Below are positions 15,218 to 22,888 of a stretch of 36,319 nt of DNA, one piece after another. The notes under the pieces are model-generated. The model was not told where the DNA came from. It ran no database searches and saw only the letters and a list, made by a program, of their open reading frames with translations. A program made the translations under genes and the position numbers. This DNA is from Myroides odoratimimus (GTDB taxonomy: Bacteria > Bacteroidota > Bacteroidia > Flavobacteriales > Flavobacteriaceae): positions 1 to 36,319 of the forward strand of contig NZ_JACAKB010000031.1 in assembly GCF_030326305.1 (NCBI RefSeq), read 5' to 3'. Within the stretch, counting starts at the first letter, position 1, and each line of letters opens with the position of its first letter.

Positions 15218-16654
15218 ATGGAAATAGGGATCGTTGAAGACCCAAAGGTAAAAAAGTATTTACCTTGGCTTGCTGCGTTAGCTATATTTATGCAGGCATT
15301 AGATGGTACTATCCTAAACACAGGATTGCCCTCTATCGCTAGAAGTTTAGGAGAGTCACCCTTAGAGATGCAGAGCGTTATCGTATCGTATACCCTAACA
15401 GTAGCCCTGTTAATCCCTTTAAGTGGATGGTTGGCAGACCGCTTTGGTACACGTAATATGCTGATGTTAGCCATTGGTATCTTTACCTTAGGATCCTTAT
15501 TTTGTTCTATAGCCAATACCTTAGATCAACTCGTTTTGGCTCGTATTTTTCAAGCCATAGGAGGATCTATGTTAGTACCAGTAGCAAGGTTAATACTGAT
15601 TTATGCCTATCCAAAAGATCAATTACTAGGTATCATTAACTTTATCACCATACCCGCATTGATAGGGCCAATGTTAGGGCCTACTGCAGGAGGCTTTTTA
15701 GTAGAGAAGTTCTCTTGGCATTGGATATTCTTGATTAATCTACCTGTCGGCATTGTCGCTATGGTTTGGGCAAGAAAAGTTGTTCCTAATTTTACCAATA
15801 CAGTTGGCAAATTTGACTTAAAAGGATGGCTACTAATCAGTGGAGGATTGACCACCATTACGCTGATTATCGAACGATGGAACTCTCCCCAATTTACAGC
15901 AATGACCCTAATGTTATTAGGAGTACTAACCATTATCTGCGTATTAGGATACATACGATACGCACAGAGAACTACTAAAGCCCTTATCAGGTTAAGCTTA
16001 TTAAAGATAAAAACATTAAGAGTAGGGCTAATAGGTAATCTCGTTACTCGATTTGGAGTAGGTGGAATGCCTCTAATGGTACCTTTATTACTACAAGTCG
16101 GCTTTGGTTATTCAGCCTTTTTTGCAGGGTTAATGATGATACCACAGGCAGGAGCCAACCTTGTTTTTAGAAACTTTGTCATCCCTATTGTACGCAAATT
16201 CGGATATAGAAATACATTGATTGTCAATACAATATTGACCGGGATAATCATCTCTTGTTTCTTCTTTATCAATAAAAATACCCCAATGTGGATATTGGTG
16301 ATCTTGATGATTTGCAACGGAGCATTTAATGCAGTACAGTTCACTTCTATGAATACCATAGCATTAGCAGATTTAGACAATGATACTTCAAGTGAGGGAA
16401 ACACCTTATTATCCGTTACCCAACAGTTAGCTATCAGTTTAGGGATATCTATCTCAGCGATGATCTTAGTGATGTTCCAAAATAGCAGTATTGGGACAAA
16501 TGATCAAGGAATAGACGTGTTTAGATACACCTTTTTAGTCATGGGAATTATCACCATCTTATCTAGTCGTGTATTTGCAAGATTAAGCGTAGAAGCAGGA
16601 GCAAGCCTAGTCGAAAAAAGAGAATACAAAGAACCAAAACAACAAACAAATTAA
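15218..16654 (+). CDS. mdtD: MFS multidrug exporter of the DHA2 family, MdtD-like
   Basis: A 478-residue inner-membrane transporter with about 14 helices, of the drug:H+ antiporter-2 type. LDGTILNTGLP at 28-38 is motif D1 in the first helix. GWLADRFGTR at 70-79 is the MFS loop motif A. The following ARIFQAIGGSMLVPVARLI and GPMLGPTAGGFLVEKFSWHWIFLINLPVG (motif C region) are nearly the Escherichia MdtD pattern, so the symbol is reasonable by sequence. Substrates are unknown. The GNAT gene starts 7 nt downstream and is likely cotranscribed. Several long antisense frames inside it were disregarded. Confidence 0.85.
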   Translation: MEIGIVEDPKVKKYLPWLAALAIFMQALDGTILNTGLPSIARSLGESPLEMQSVIVSYTLTVALLIPLSGWLADRFGTRNMLMLAIGIFTLGSLFCSIANTLDQLVLARIFQAIGGSMLVPVARLILIYAYPKDQLLGIINFITIPALIGPMLGPTAGGFLVEKFSWHWIFLINLPVGIVAMVWARKVVPNFTNTVGKFDLKGWLLISGGLTTITLIIERWNSPQFTAMTLMLLGVLTIICVLGYIRYAQRTTKALIRLSLLKIKTLRVGLIGNLVTRFGVGGMPLMVPLLLQVGFGYSAFFAGLMMIPQAGANLVFRNFVIPIVRKFGYRNTLIVNTILTGIIISCFFFINKNTPMWILVILMICNGAFNAVQFTSMNTIALADLDNDTSSEGNTLLSVTQQLAISLGISISAMILVMFQNSSIGTNDQGIDVFRYTFLVMGIITILSSRVFARLSVEAGASLVEKREYKEPKQQTN

Positions 16655-16661
16655 CGATACC

Positions 16662-17141
16662 ATGGACAGATTATATTTTAGACCACTAGTAATAGAAGAT
16701 AAAGAACAATTATTATACATCTACTCTGATAAAGACGCGATGCAATACAGAGGGAGTAAACCTCTTGAGACCATAGAAGAAGCAGAGAATATGGTACACC
16801 AAGCTCATAAAGAATGGGACAGTAGAGCCAAAATGAGAATGGCGGTGATAGAGAAAGATACAGAGGTATTAATCGGAACTGCGATGTACTTCTTCGAATC
16901 TCCAACAGCTGTAGAAATAGGCTTCTCTATAGGAAGAGACTTCTGGAAATATGGTTATGGACAAGAGGGAACAGAGGGCTTGATGGAGTATATTAAGGCT
17001 AATGAACCTGAGGTAACTACTATTGTGGGCATCTCCCGTAGCAGAAACGAAAAGTCTCTAAAGATGATGGAAAATATCGGCTTCGTAGAAGTATCAGATT
17101 ACGAGGTAGAAGGAAAGAGAAGGTTTGAAATCAATTATTAA
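16662..17141 (+). CDS. GNAT-family N-acetyltransferase
   Basis: A 159-residue acetyltransferase of the RimJ/RimL-like branch, which moves an acetyl group from acetyl-CoA to an amine. It has LYFRPLVIEDKEQLLYIYSD at the start, the central EIGFSIGRDFWKYGYGQEG (about 90-108) which is the CoA pyrophosphate-binding motif A, and the closing SRNEKSLKMMENIGFVEV motif B. The acceptor cannot be told. Seven nt separate it from the exporter gene, so the pair may act together, for instance in drug or metabolite handling; that is inference from position only. Confidence 0.88.
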   Translation: MDRLYFRPLVIEDKEQLLYIYSDKDAMQYRGSKPLETIEEAENMVHQAHKEWDSRAKMRMAVIEKDTEVLIGTAMYFFESPTAVEIGFSIGRDFWKYGYGQEGTEGLMEYIKANEPEVTTIVGISRSRNEKSLKMMENIGFVEVSDYEVEGKRRFEINY

Positions 17142-17262
17142 TTAAAAATTAAGAATTAAGAATTCGGTTGGTATATCATGTAAAGACGCATTACTATACG
17201 TGTCACACAATCTTTATCACGTCTTGTATGCTGTGCGAAGTCTCCAGACTTCGCACCCATTT
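17141..17262. repeat. Palindromic repeat debris with perfect 11-bp hairpin
   Basis: After AATTAAAAATTAAGAATT-type lead-in (seen also before the repeats at 25757 and 27968) this intergenic patch holds a perfect hairpin: GTGCGAAGTCT at 17233-17243, loop CC, AGACTTCGCAC at 17246-17256. No T-run follows, so it looks like a REP-type element more than a terminator. Confidence 0.55.
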
Positions 17263-17305
17263 TAATAAAAAACACTTTACCTTTACACCTCAATAAAAAA
17301 TACCC

Positions 17306-18244
17306 ATGAAATATTATTGGAAAGATATCACAGATGAACATCAACAATGGAAAGCATTAGAACTAACAGTAGAAGGATTAACACCTCCTACAATGCAATT
17401 ATTGAGTGGTTCGAATTGGAAGATGAAGTTGGTCTGTGAAGATAAACCAGTGATGTGGGGACTGATCAGTAGAGACTTCTGTGATATAGGATTAGTAAGA
17501 ACTTTCGAAGAGGAGAGTAGGCTGATTAAGAATATCAATTCCCAAGAAGTAGAGAAGCGCAAAGAGCTATCAACTGAAGAAAGACTAAAGTCGTGGTCTC
17601 GCTATTTTGCAGAAGAAATGGTGTCATCAGATAAGCACTTCTTTTATGACTCTATTTGGTTGTTTGAAGGATATAAAGACTTCGCCTCACCACCTAATTA
17701 TGGAACGACTGTAGCAGCAGAAGATGATTTTGACGCCTTTACTTATGCCTCTTGGGATAGAGAGTTGTTATACTCACGCCAAGTAGATGAATATTCTGGT
17801 CGTCTAAAGTGGTGGCGTAAGAAAGCGATAGAGGGAACACTACCTCCTATATTCGCATGGTATATCCCCTCTCTTGGAGGATATTGGATTATAGATGGCA
17901 ACTATAGATTAAGAGCTGCTATCTTAGAAAAGAAAGAAATCCCAGTAGTATTAGCCTATTCAGGAGAGTATAAAGAAGCTATTATGAACCCTGATTATCA
18001 GCGAGGAATATTACACTCTTTAGCTAAATCAGAAGGAAAACCCGTAAGCCCGCAAACAGCAGCGTCAATGAATCAGCATTTGGCTCAGGCTTTTGACGAT
18101 AGGCCTTATTTCCAACAGAAGACAGTAGCTCGAGTAAAGATCAAGTCCAATGAAGAATGGCTCTCAGAGGTAACAGAATATCTAGAAAGCATTGATTATC
18201 CTGAAAGAGAGAAGTATATCCAGCAGTTGAAGGACGAACTGTAA
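17306..18244 (+). CDS. Hypothetical protein with ParB-like segment
   Basis: A 312-residue soluble protein. The first 95 residues are unrecognised. A middle helix-rich part has SWSRYFAEEMVSSDKHFF. Residues about 188-215 read FAWYIPSLGGYWIIDGNYRLRAAILEKKEIPVVLA, split here into the pattern IDGNYRLRAA...IPVV, which is like the ParB/sulfiredoxin box (DGhHRl.Aa...iPv). ParB-type folds bind CTP or ATP. The usual first half of that fold is not evident, so the resemblance may be local. It is a single gene after a repeat patch. Confidence 0.55.
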   Translation: MKYYWKDITDEHQQWKALELTVEGLTPPTMQLLSGSNWKMKLVCEDKPVMWGLISRDFCDIGLVRTFEEESRLIKNINSQEVEKRKELSTEERLKSWSRYFAEEMVSSDKHFFYDSIWLFEGYKDFASPPNYGTTVAAEDDFDAFTYASWDRELLYSRQVDEYSGRLKWWRKKAIEGTLPPIFAWYIPSLGGYWIIDGNYRLRAAILEKKEIPVVLAYSGEYKEAIMNPDYQRGILHSLAKSEGKPVSPQTAASMNQHLAQAFDDRPYFQQKTVARVKIKSNEEWLSEVTEYLESIDYPEREKYIQQLKDEL

Positions 18245-18401
18245 TTTTACTATAGTTTTTTTGTGATTTTGGTCTTTTGTTGTTTCGTTCAAGTAAATTG
18301 TCTTTTATAAACCAATATCTTTACACTATCACGATATCACAAAGAAATGAGGTTATTCTCATGGAGGGGTACCCGCAGAGCAGGGGGTAAATTATGATAC
18401 G

Positions 18402-18650
18402 CTATGTCCCTCCGAGCCTGTGAAGAATCCCATCCTATCGGCACACAATGGTAGGGATGTATTACATACATCCTCGCAATACCCCATACACTATGTCCTT
18501 CTGAGCCTGCGAAAAATCCCATCCTATCGGCACACAATGGTAGGGATGTATTACATACATCCTCGCAATACCCCATACACTATGTCCTTCCGAGCCTGCG
18601 AAGAATCCCATCCTATCGGCACGCAATGGTAGTGATGATTACATCCGCAG
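18402..18650. repeat. 89-bp tandem repeat, about 2.8 copies
   Basis: Copies start at 18402, 18491 and 18580 with CTATGTCC, exactly 89 bp apart; the third decays after about 70 bp. Within each unit GGATGTA...TACATCC forms a 7-bp hairpin with a 5-nt loop. The copies differ at only a few positions (CTCCGAG / TTCTGAG / TTCCGAG). A related fragment lies near 4309-4325. The unit has no intervening variable spacers, so this is not CRISPR. Confidence 0.85.
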
Positions 18651-18807
18651 TATAATCAAGCATATTTTTTACTAAATCCCCCCCCTCAATTGCTTTAAAA
18701 ACCCATAATCTACCCTAATTAACTATAATTACAAGCTGTTTTTAGTCTATAAAACCTCTTTTAGTCTCTTATCCATTAAAAAAGGATAGCTTTTTATTTT
18801 TACCTTA

Positions 18808-18840
18808 TTTGTATATGTTGTTTATAATTAGATACTTATG
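18808..18840 (+). promoter_or_regulatory. Candidate promoter of the ATPase-HNH operon
   Basis: TTTG at 18808-18811, 21-nt spacer, TACTTATG at 18833-18840 (7 of 8 to TAnnTTTG). Transcription from about 18847 would give a leader of roughly 280 nt that includes the inverted repeats described below. Confidence 0.4.
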
Positions 18841-18912
18841 TTTATATCGAATAAAGATATAAAATAATAAACCTATCCTAACCCTAGTAATGACACTTCA
18901 TAGAGCGATTTC

Positions 18913-19009
18913 CTTTAACACTTCTTCAACATTTCCCCAAGAATGCTCTAGTTAAGAGGTTATTTGTTGAAGGAATCTTAAAGAGATGTTGTAGCGGTCT
19001 TGAAGAAGT
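18913..19009 (+). promoter_or_regulatory. Leader with two mutually exclusive hairpins
   Basis: Arm 18913-18931 pairs with 18965-18983 over 19 positions (16 Watson-Crick, one G-U, two mismatches), loop 33 nt holding a small CTCT/AGAG hairpin. Part of the same arm, ACTTCTTCAA at 18920-18929, is also a perfect 10-bp complement of TTGAAGAAGT at 19000-19009. Only one pairing can form at a time. This is the layout of an attenuator, switch or structured RNA, but no known riboswitch class is recognised. Confidence 0.45.
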
Positions 19010-19097
19010 AGGTATAATGATGAGGGAAAGAGAAGAGTGTAATGCCTAAATAAAAGCCTTGTTTTACGGAATACCATATTATAGATTAGGAAGGGTG

Positions 19098-19126
19098 TAG
19101 TATATTAGTATTCTTAAAATATACTA
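19098..19126 (+). promoter_or_regulatory. Inverted repeat abutting the ATPase start codon
   Basis: Perfect 9-bp arms TAGTATATT (19098-19106) and AATATACTA (19118-19126), 11-nt spacer, ending 3 nt before the ATG at 19130. It could be an operator for autoregulation, or an RNA hairpin that hides the translation start. Confidence 0.5.
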
Positions 19127-19129
19127 ACA

Positions 19130-21769
19130 ATGAGCTTTAAATTACTTGCTATACGACCACTGAAGGGATGTTCTAACGATGTTCTTAAAAACCTTGAAGA
19201 AGATAAGTTTTACTTCTTTGATAATTCGTTCGAACAATATGAGGACAGTGATTATATTGTAAAAAAGGAAGATATTACAGATTTACATAATGATTTTTTT
19301 CTACAAAAAAATACAGAGTCATCTCTTGAATATATTAATGTTCAGGCTATAGTAGGGATGAATGGAAGTGGAAAGAGTAGCATAGTGGAGTTTTTATTGA
19401 GAATGTTGAATAATTTTTTTTGGTTTAATTCAAAAAAAATAGGAGACGATGACAGTAAAAAACTGAATTTGATTAGAGCAAAAGGGATTAATGGTAGTTT
19501 GTTTTTTTTATATCAAGGTAAAATAAATGTAATTACACTTATGTCTGATGCTTTTCCAATAGATATTACTTGGTATGATTTAGACACTCTACGAAATGTA
19601 GTATTAGAACAAAAAAATGTTTTATCACAAAAAATAAGGAAGCGTAATTTAAAATCTAAAGGATATGATAAATTACATAATATCTTTTTTACGATGTATG
19701 TTAATTATTCTCTTTATGGATTGGATGAACTTGATTTTATGAAAGAAGGAAGAGGTAAAGATGAAGAGGGTAATAGTATATCTTGGTTAAGTAGAATTTT
19801 TCATAAAAATGATGGTTATCAAACGCCATTAGTTATTCATCCATATCGTGAGGATGCAATGATTAATGTTAGAAATGAAAAGTATTTGATGAACCAACGT
19901 TTAGCTTCTTTATTATTTACAAATGAAAAATATAGGGATTCGATATTGGGGCACTTAATCAATAGAATTAAAATAGAAAAAAAGAATAATTGTTTAAGTG
20001 ATATTGTTAATCGTTTAAAAGTAGGGAAAGGAAAAGATATTTTACATACAATTTTTTCCTTTAATGATTTAAATGAGTGTGTTAAAGATGGTACTATAAA
20101 TAAATACGTAGATTTAGTATATTTTTATTTAAAATCGAATGAGGCTTTTTTTAACAAGATAAGAGATCAGTATTTCTTTGAAGAATCGAAAAAAGAAAGT
20201 AAAAGTATGACTGATATACAGATATGTATTTTAGGTGTATTCTTATATAAAAGCCCGAAAGAAGTTCAGGAAGAAGTGTATAGACAAAAGCAAAAAATAA
20301 ACGATTTATCGTCTAAAGATAGTTCTCAAAATTATAAGCAAGAAGATATTTTAGATATGATAGATGGCATGCCTTTAGATGAAGAATTACAAAAAATATC
20401 ACTTGAGAAGTTTAATGAAAGTAGTGATACTTCTGAATGGTTTATAAAATTAAAAGAAATTTATAACTTGATTAGTTACCTTTCTTATGAAGAATTATTA
20501 AAATTAATTGAGTACGCTACAATATATAAGTTTTGGCTAAATAAGTTTGAATCTACTTCAAATATAGAGAATAATAAATTTAGAATGGAATTGTTATGGT
20601 ATCTTGTAAAAAAAAGTCTTAGTATAACTAGGTATAAAAAAATGACCTATCAGCCTTTGAAAGTCTCTATAAAAGAACTTCTTAATCTTTCAAAAGAGGA
20701 GCTGTTTGAGTTGAATAAATCTTTATTAGACTATTTGAATAAAGTGTATTTTGAAAAGAGCCACATAACTTTGAAACTGATTCAATGTTATGAATTATTA
20801 AAGTTTACTATATCAAATCCTAATTCTGAAATAGAGAAAAAGTATTTAAGAGTGTTTGAAGAGACTAATGTAGAGTATGATATTAGTGAATTAGGAGAAG
20901 AGTTACTTGACTTAGCAAAAAATAATGAGATTGAGTTAATAAATGTATTACCGCCTAGTATCTTTAAATATGATTTTATTTTGATTAAAAAAGATGATGA
21001 GAACATAAATAATGCAAAAAAGGATATTGAGATACATAAAATGAGTTCAGGACAGTATCAGAAGCTTGGATTGTTAAGTTCTATAGTATATCATTTAAGA
21101 AATTTAGACTCAGTAAAAGAAGAAAAAAAGAAAGGCAAAGTTGTGTACTCTAAATTCGAAAACGTTAATATTATTCTGGACGAAATAGAGTTGTATTTTC
21201 ACCCTGAACAACAAAGGACATTTATAAATGATTTATTAGTTTTTCTGAAGAAAAATGAGTTTAAACAAATAAAGAATATAAATTTAATGTTCATTACCCA
21301 CTCCCCATTTATCCTCTCTGATATACCATCACAGAGTATTCTTATGTTAGAGGATGGAGTGCCTGTTAAAGGTGATATGGTTAATTCTTTTGGGGCTAAT
21401 ATACATGATCTATTAGCGGATGAATTTTTCTTAAAGAATAATGGTTTTATGGGAGAGTTTGCTAAGGAGAAGATAAATTCATTGATTAAGTTTCTTCAAG
21501 TAAAAATATTGAGAAATAGGAAAGCTAATTCTACTAATGATAAGGAAAAAAAGAATCTCAATGAAGAAATAAAAACTATAGGTGAAATTGTTGAGTATAA
21601 AAAAGATACTTGCAAACAAATTATTTCTCAGGTTGGGGAACCAATACTAAAAATAAGTTTAGAAAACCTTTATAAAGAGGCTTTTAGTACTGATACAAAA
21701 ATAGAAGATATTGATGAAGAGATTATTAGGTTACAAGAACGTAAGAAAGAACTTTTAAACAAGAATTAG
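19130..21769 (+). CDS. Large AAA/ABC-type ATPase of a Septu-like (PtuA-like) defence pair
   Basis: An 879-residue protein with a split SMC/ABC-type ATP-binding cassette. Walker A is GMNGSGKSS at 76-84. The signature SSGQ is at 639-642. Walker B is IILDEIELYFHP with Asp684-Glu685. The H-loop is FITHSP with His724. About 550 mostly helical residues separate Walker A from the signature, a longer insert than in the PtuA proteins I know (typically 400-600 residues in all). The C-terminal 100 residues are Lys/Glu-rich and likely coiled coil. An HNH nuclease gene starts 2 nt after its stop. In Septu and related retron effectors such an ATPase arms an HNH partner on phage infection; that role is inferred here. 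Very AT-rich compared with neighbours, which suggests transfer. Confidence 0.85.
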   Translation: MSFKLLAIRPLKGCSNDVLKNLEEDKFYFFDNSFEQYEDSDYIVKKEDITDLHNDFFLQKNTESSLEYINVQAIVGMNGSGKSSIVEFLLRMLNNFFWFNSKKIGDDDSKKLNLIRAKGINGSLFFLYQGKINVITLMSDAFPIDITWYDLDTLRNVVLEQKNVLSQKIRKRNLKSKGYDKLHNIFFTMYVNYSLYGLDELDFMKEGRGKDEEGNSISWLSRIFHKNDGYQTPLVIHPYREDAMINVRNEKYLMNQRLASLLFTNEKYRDSILGHLINRIKIEKKNNCLSDIVNRLKVGKGKDILHTIFSFNDLNECVKDGTINKYVDLVYFYLKSNEAFFNKIRDQYFFEESKKESKSMTDIQICILGVFLYKSPKEVQEEVYRQKQKINDLSSKDSSQNYKQEDILDMIDGMPLDEELQKISLEKFNESSDTSEWFIKLKEIYNLISYLSYEELLKLIEYATIYKFWLNKFESTSNIENNKFRMELLWYLVKKSLSITRYKKMTYQPLKVSIKELLNLSKEELFELNKSLLDYLNKVYFEKSHITLKLIQCYELLKFTISNPNSEIEKKYLRVFEETNVEYDISELGEELLDLAKNNEIELINVLPPSIFKYDFILIKKDDENINNAKKDIEIHKMSSGQYQKLGLLSSIVYHLRNLDSVKEEKKKGKVVYSKFENVNIILDEIELYFHPEQQRTFINDLLVFLKKNEFKQIKNINLMFITHSPFILSDIPSQSILMLEDGVPVKGDMVNSFGANIHDLLADEFFLKNNGFMGEFAKEKINSLIKFLQVKILRNRKANSTNDKEKKNLNEEIKTIGEIVEYKKDTCKQIISQVGEPILKISLENLYKEAFSTDTKIEDIDEEIIRLQERKKELLNKN

Positions 21770-21771
21770 TT

Positions 21772-22737
21772 ATGATTGCAATAGATTATGATTTTGTACA
21801 AGAAATTCAAAAAAAGTACTTGAAGTTTTTGGAATCTCAAAGAATAGATGCATTGAACAATTTAAATACAATTGATAAAAGTAAGTTACTACATGAACAA
21901 ATAACATATATAGATAGAGTAATTAAAGTGTTTAAGAATAAAAAAGAAAGTATAGTTACTGCGGATAAAAACTTAATGGAAAAATTAATTAAGTCTGTTG
22001 GTGAGCTACCTACTTCAAAAAGAAAAGAAACAAAAGACATTGTTTTAAAAGCTTTGAAATATTCAGATTTAAGAAGTAGTTTTTATCCTTCTTATTTTAA
22101 TGTTTTAGGTATTAATGCTTGTGTTTATTGTAATTCACAGTTAACAATAGTAGCAAGAAAAAACGATAAAAATGTTCGCTCTGCTAAGTATCAATTGGAT
22201 CATTATCATGCTAAGTCTAAATATCCGTTTTTAAGTATTAGTTTATTTAATTTGTATCCAGTATGTGGATCTTGTAATCTAAGTAAAGGTGTTAAAGATG
22301 TTGATTTTGATTTATATATTAAAGATAAGATGTTAACACAGTCGTCTTTATACTCATTTAAACTAACTGATAACTCTTTAAGTAATTATCTATTGAATAA
22401 AAAGAGAGAGTTTATTGTAGTAAAGTTTCATGAACCACAAGTAAATAAAGTTAAAGGGAGAGATAATCATAGTTTTGAAGAATTGTTTCATATCCAGGGA
22501 ATATATAACACCCAAAAAGACTTAGTAGAAGAGTTAATTGTTAAAAGTCAGATGTATAATGAAAAGTATATTGATACATTACAAAGTAGTTTTAGTAGTT
22601 TAAAATTAAATCCTTCATTATTTAAAAGGACTATAGTTGGGAACTATACAGAGGATAAGGATATACATAAACGCCCTATGAGTAAGTTCACTATGGATAT
22701 AGCCAGACAATTAGGGTTAATAGATAAAATTAAGTAA
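21772..22737 (+). CDS. HNH endonuclease, PtuB-like
   Basis: A 321-residue nuclease partner of the ATPase. It has a zinc-binding HNH core: CVYC at 117-120, LDHYHAKSKYP at 142-152 with His144 (candidate catalytic residue), FNLYPVCGSC at 159-168 and the following NLSKG. Two CxxC pairs would hold structural zinc. The N-terminal 110 residues are helical and of no known family; a C-terminal helical part (200-321) follows. The start is 2 nt after the ATPase stop, so the two are translated together. A strong terminator ends the unit. DNA or RNA (for example tRNA) could be the target; the sequence does not say. Confidence 0.85.
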   Translation: MIAIDYDFVQEIQKKYLKFLESQRIDALNNLNTIDKSKLLHEQITYIDRVIKVFKNKKESIVTADKNLMEKLIKSVGELPTSKRKETKDIVLKALKYSDLRSSFYPSYFNVLGINACVYCNSQLTIVARKNDKNVRSAKYQLDHYHAKSKYPFLSISLFNLYPVCGSCNLSKGVKDVDFDLYIKDKMLTQSSLYSFKLTDNSLSNYLLNKKREFIVVKFHEPQVNKVKGRDNHSFEELFHIQGIYNTQKDLVEELIVKSQMYNEKYIDTLQSSFSSLKLNPSLFKRTIVGNYTEDKDIHKRPMSKFTMDIARQLGLIDKIK

Positions 22738-22745
22738 GCATATAA

Positions 22746-22769
22746 ACGAGTGCCACAGCACTCGTTTTT
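22746..22769 (+). terminator. Terminator of the ATPase-HNH operon
   Basis: Stem ACGAGTGC (22746-22753) with GCACTCGT (22758-22765), 4-nt loop, T-run. Confidence 0.85.
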
Positions 22770-22888
22770 CTATTTAAACCCCTTTATTCCGTTATTTATT
22801 TTAGGTTGTAAAATTGTATCTTTCGGTCTTGAAAGTGAGGTTATAAAAACACAGCATACCAAAACAACAAAACCACAAGAGAATCGCT

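Larger units (their letters stand above)
18245..19129. other. Long non-coding region: tandem repeat, promoter and structured leader
   Basis: 885 nt without a real gene. From left to right: the 89-bp tandem repeat (18402-18650), a C-run near 18677, a small TATCC/GGATA inverted pair, a promoter candidate (18808-18840), nested long inverted repeats (18913-19009) and an inverted repeat touching the start codon of the ATPase gene (19098-19126). Open frames inside the tandem repeat are repeat artefacts. Confidence 0.7.

Noticed and set aside
15208-16404. Three long antisense frames inside the exporter gene
   Set aside because: They are opposite a clear MFS protein and have the composition expected of its antisense strand.
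18337-18632. Short open frames on both strands in the tandem repeat
   Set aside because: Their peptides repeat with the DNA unit and show no family-like composition; they follow from the 89-bp repeat alone.
18402-18650. CRISPR array
   Set aside because: The repeats are contiguous 89-bp units with no unique spacers between them, and there are no cas genes.
18808-22737. Retron
   Set aside because: There is an ATPase-HNH pair and a structured leader, as in some retrons, but no reverse transcriptase gene lies in or next to the locus.
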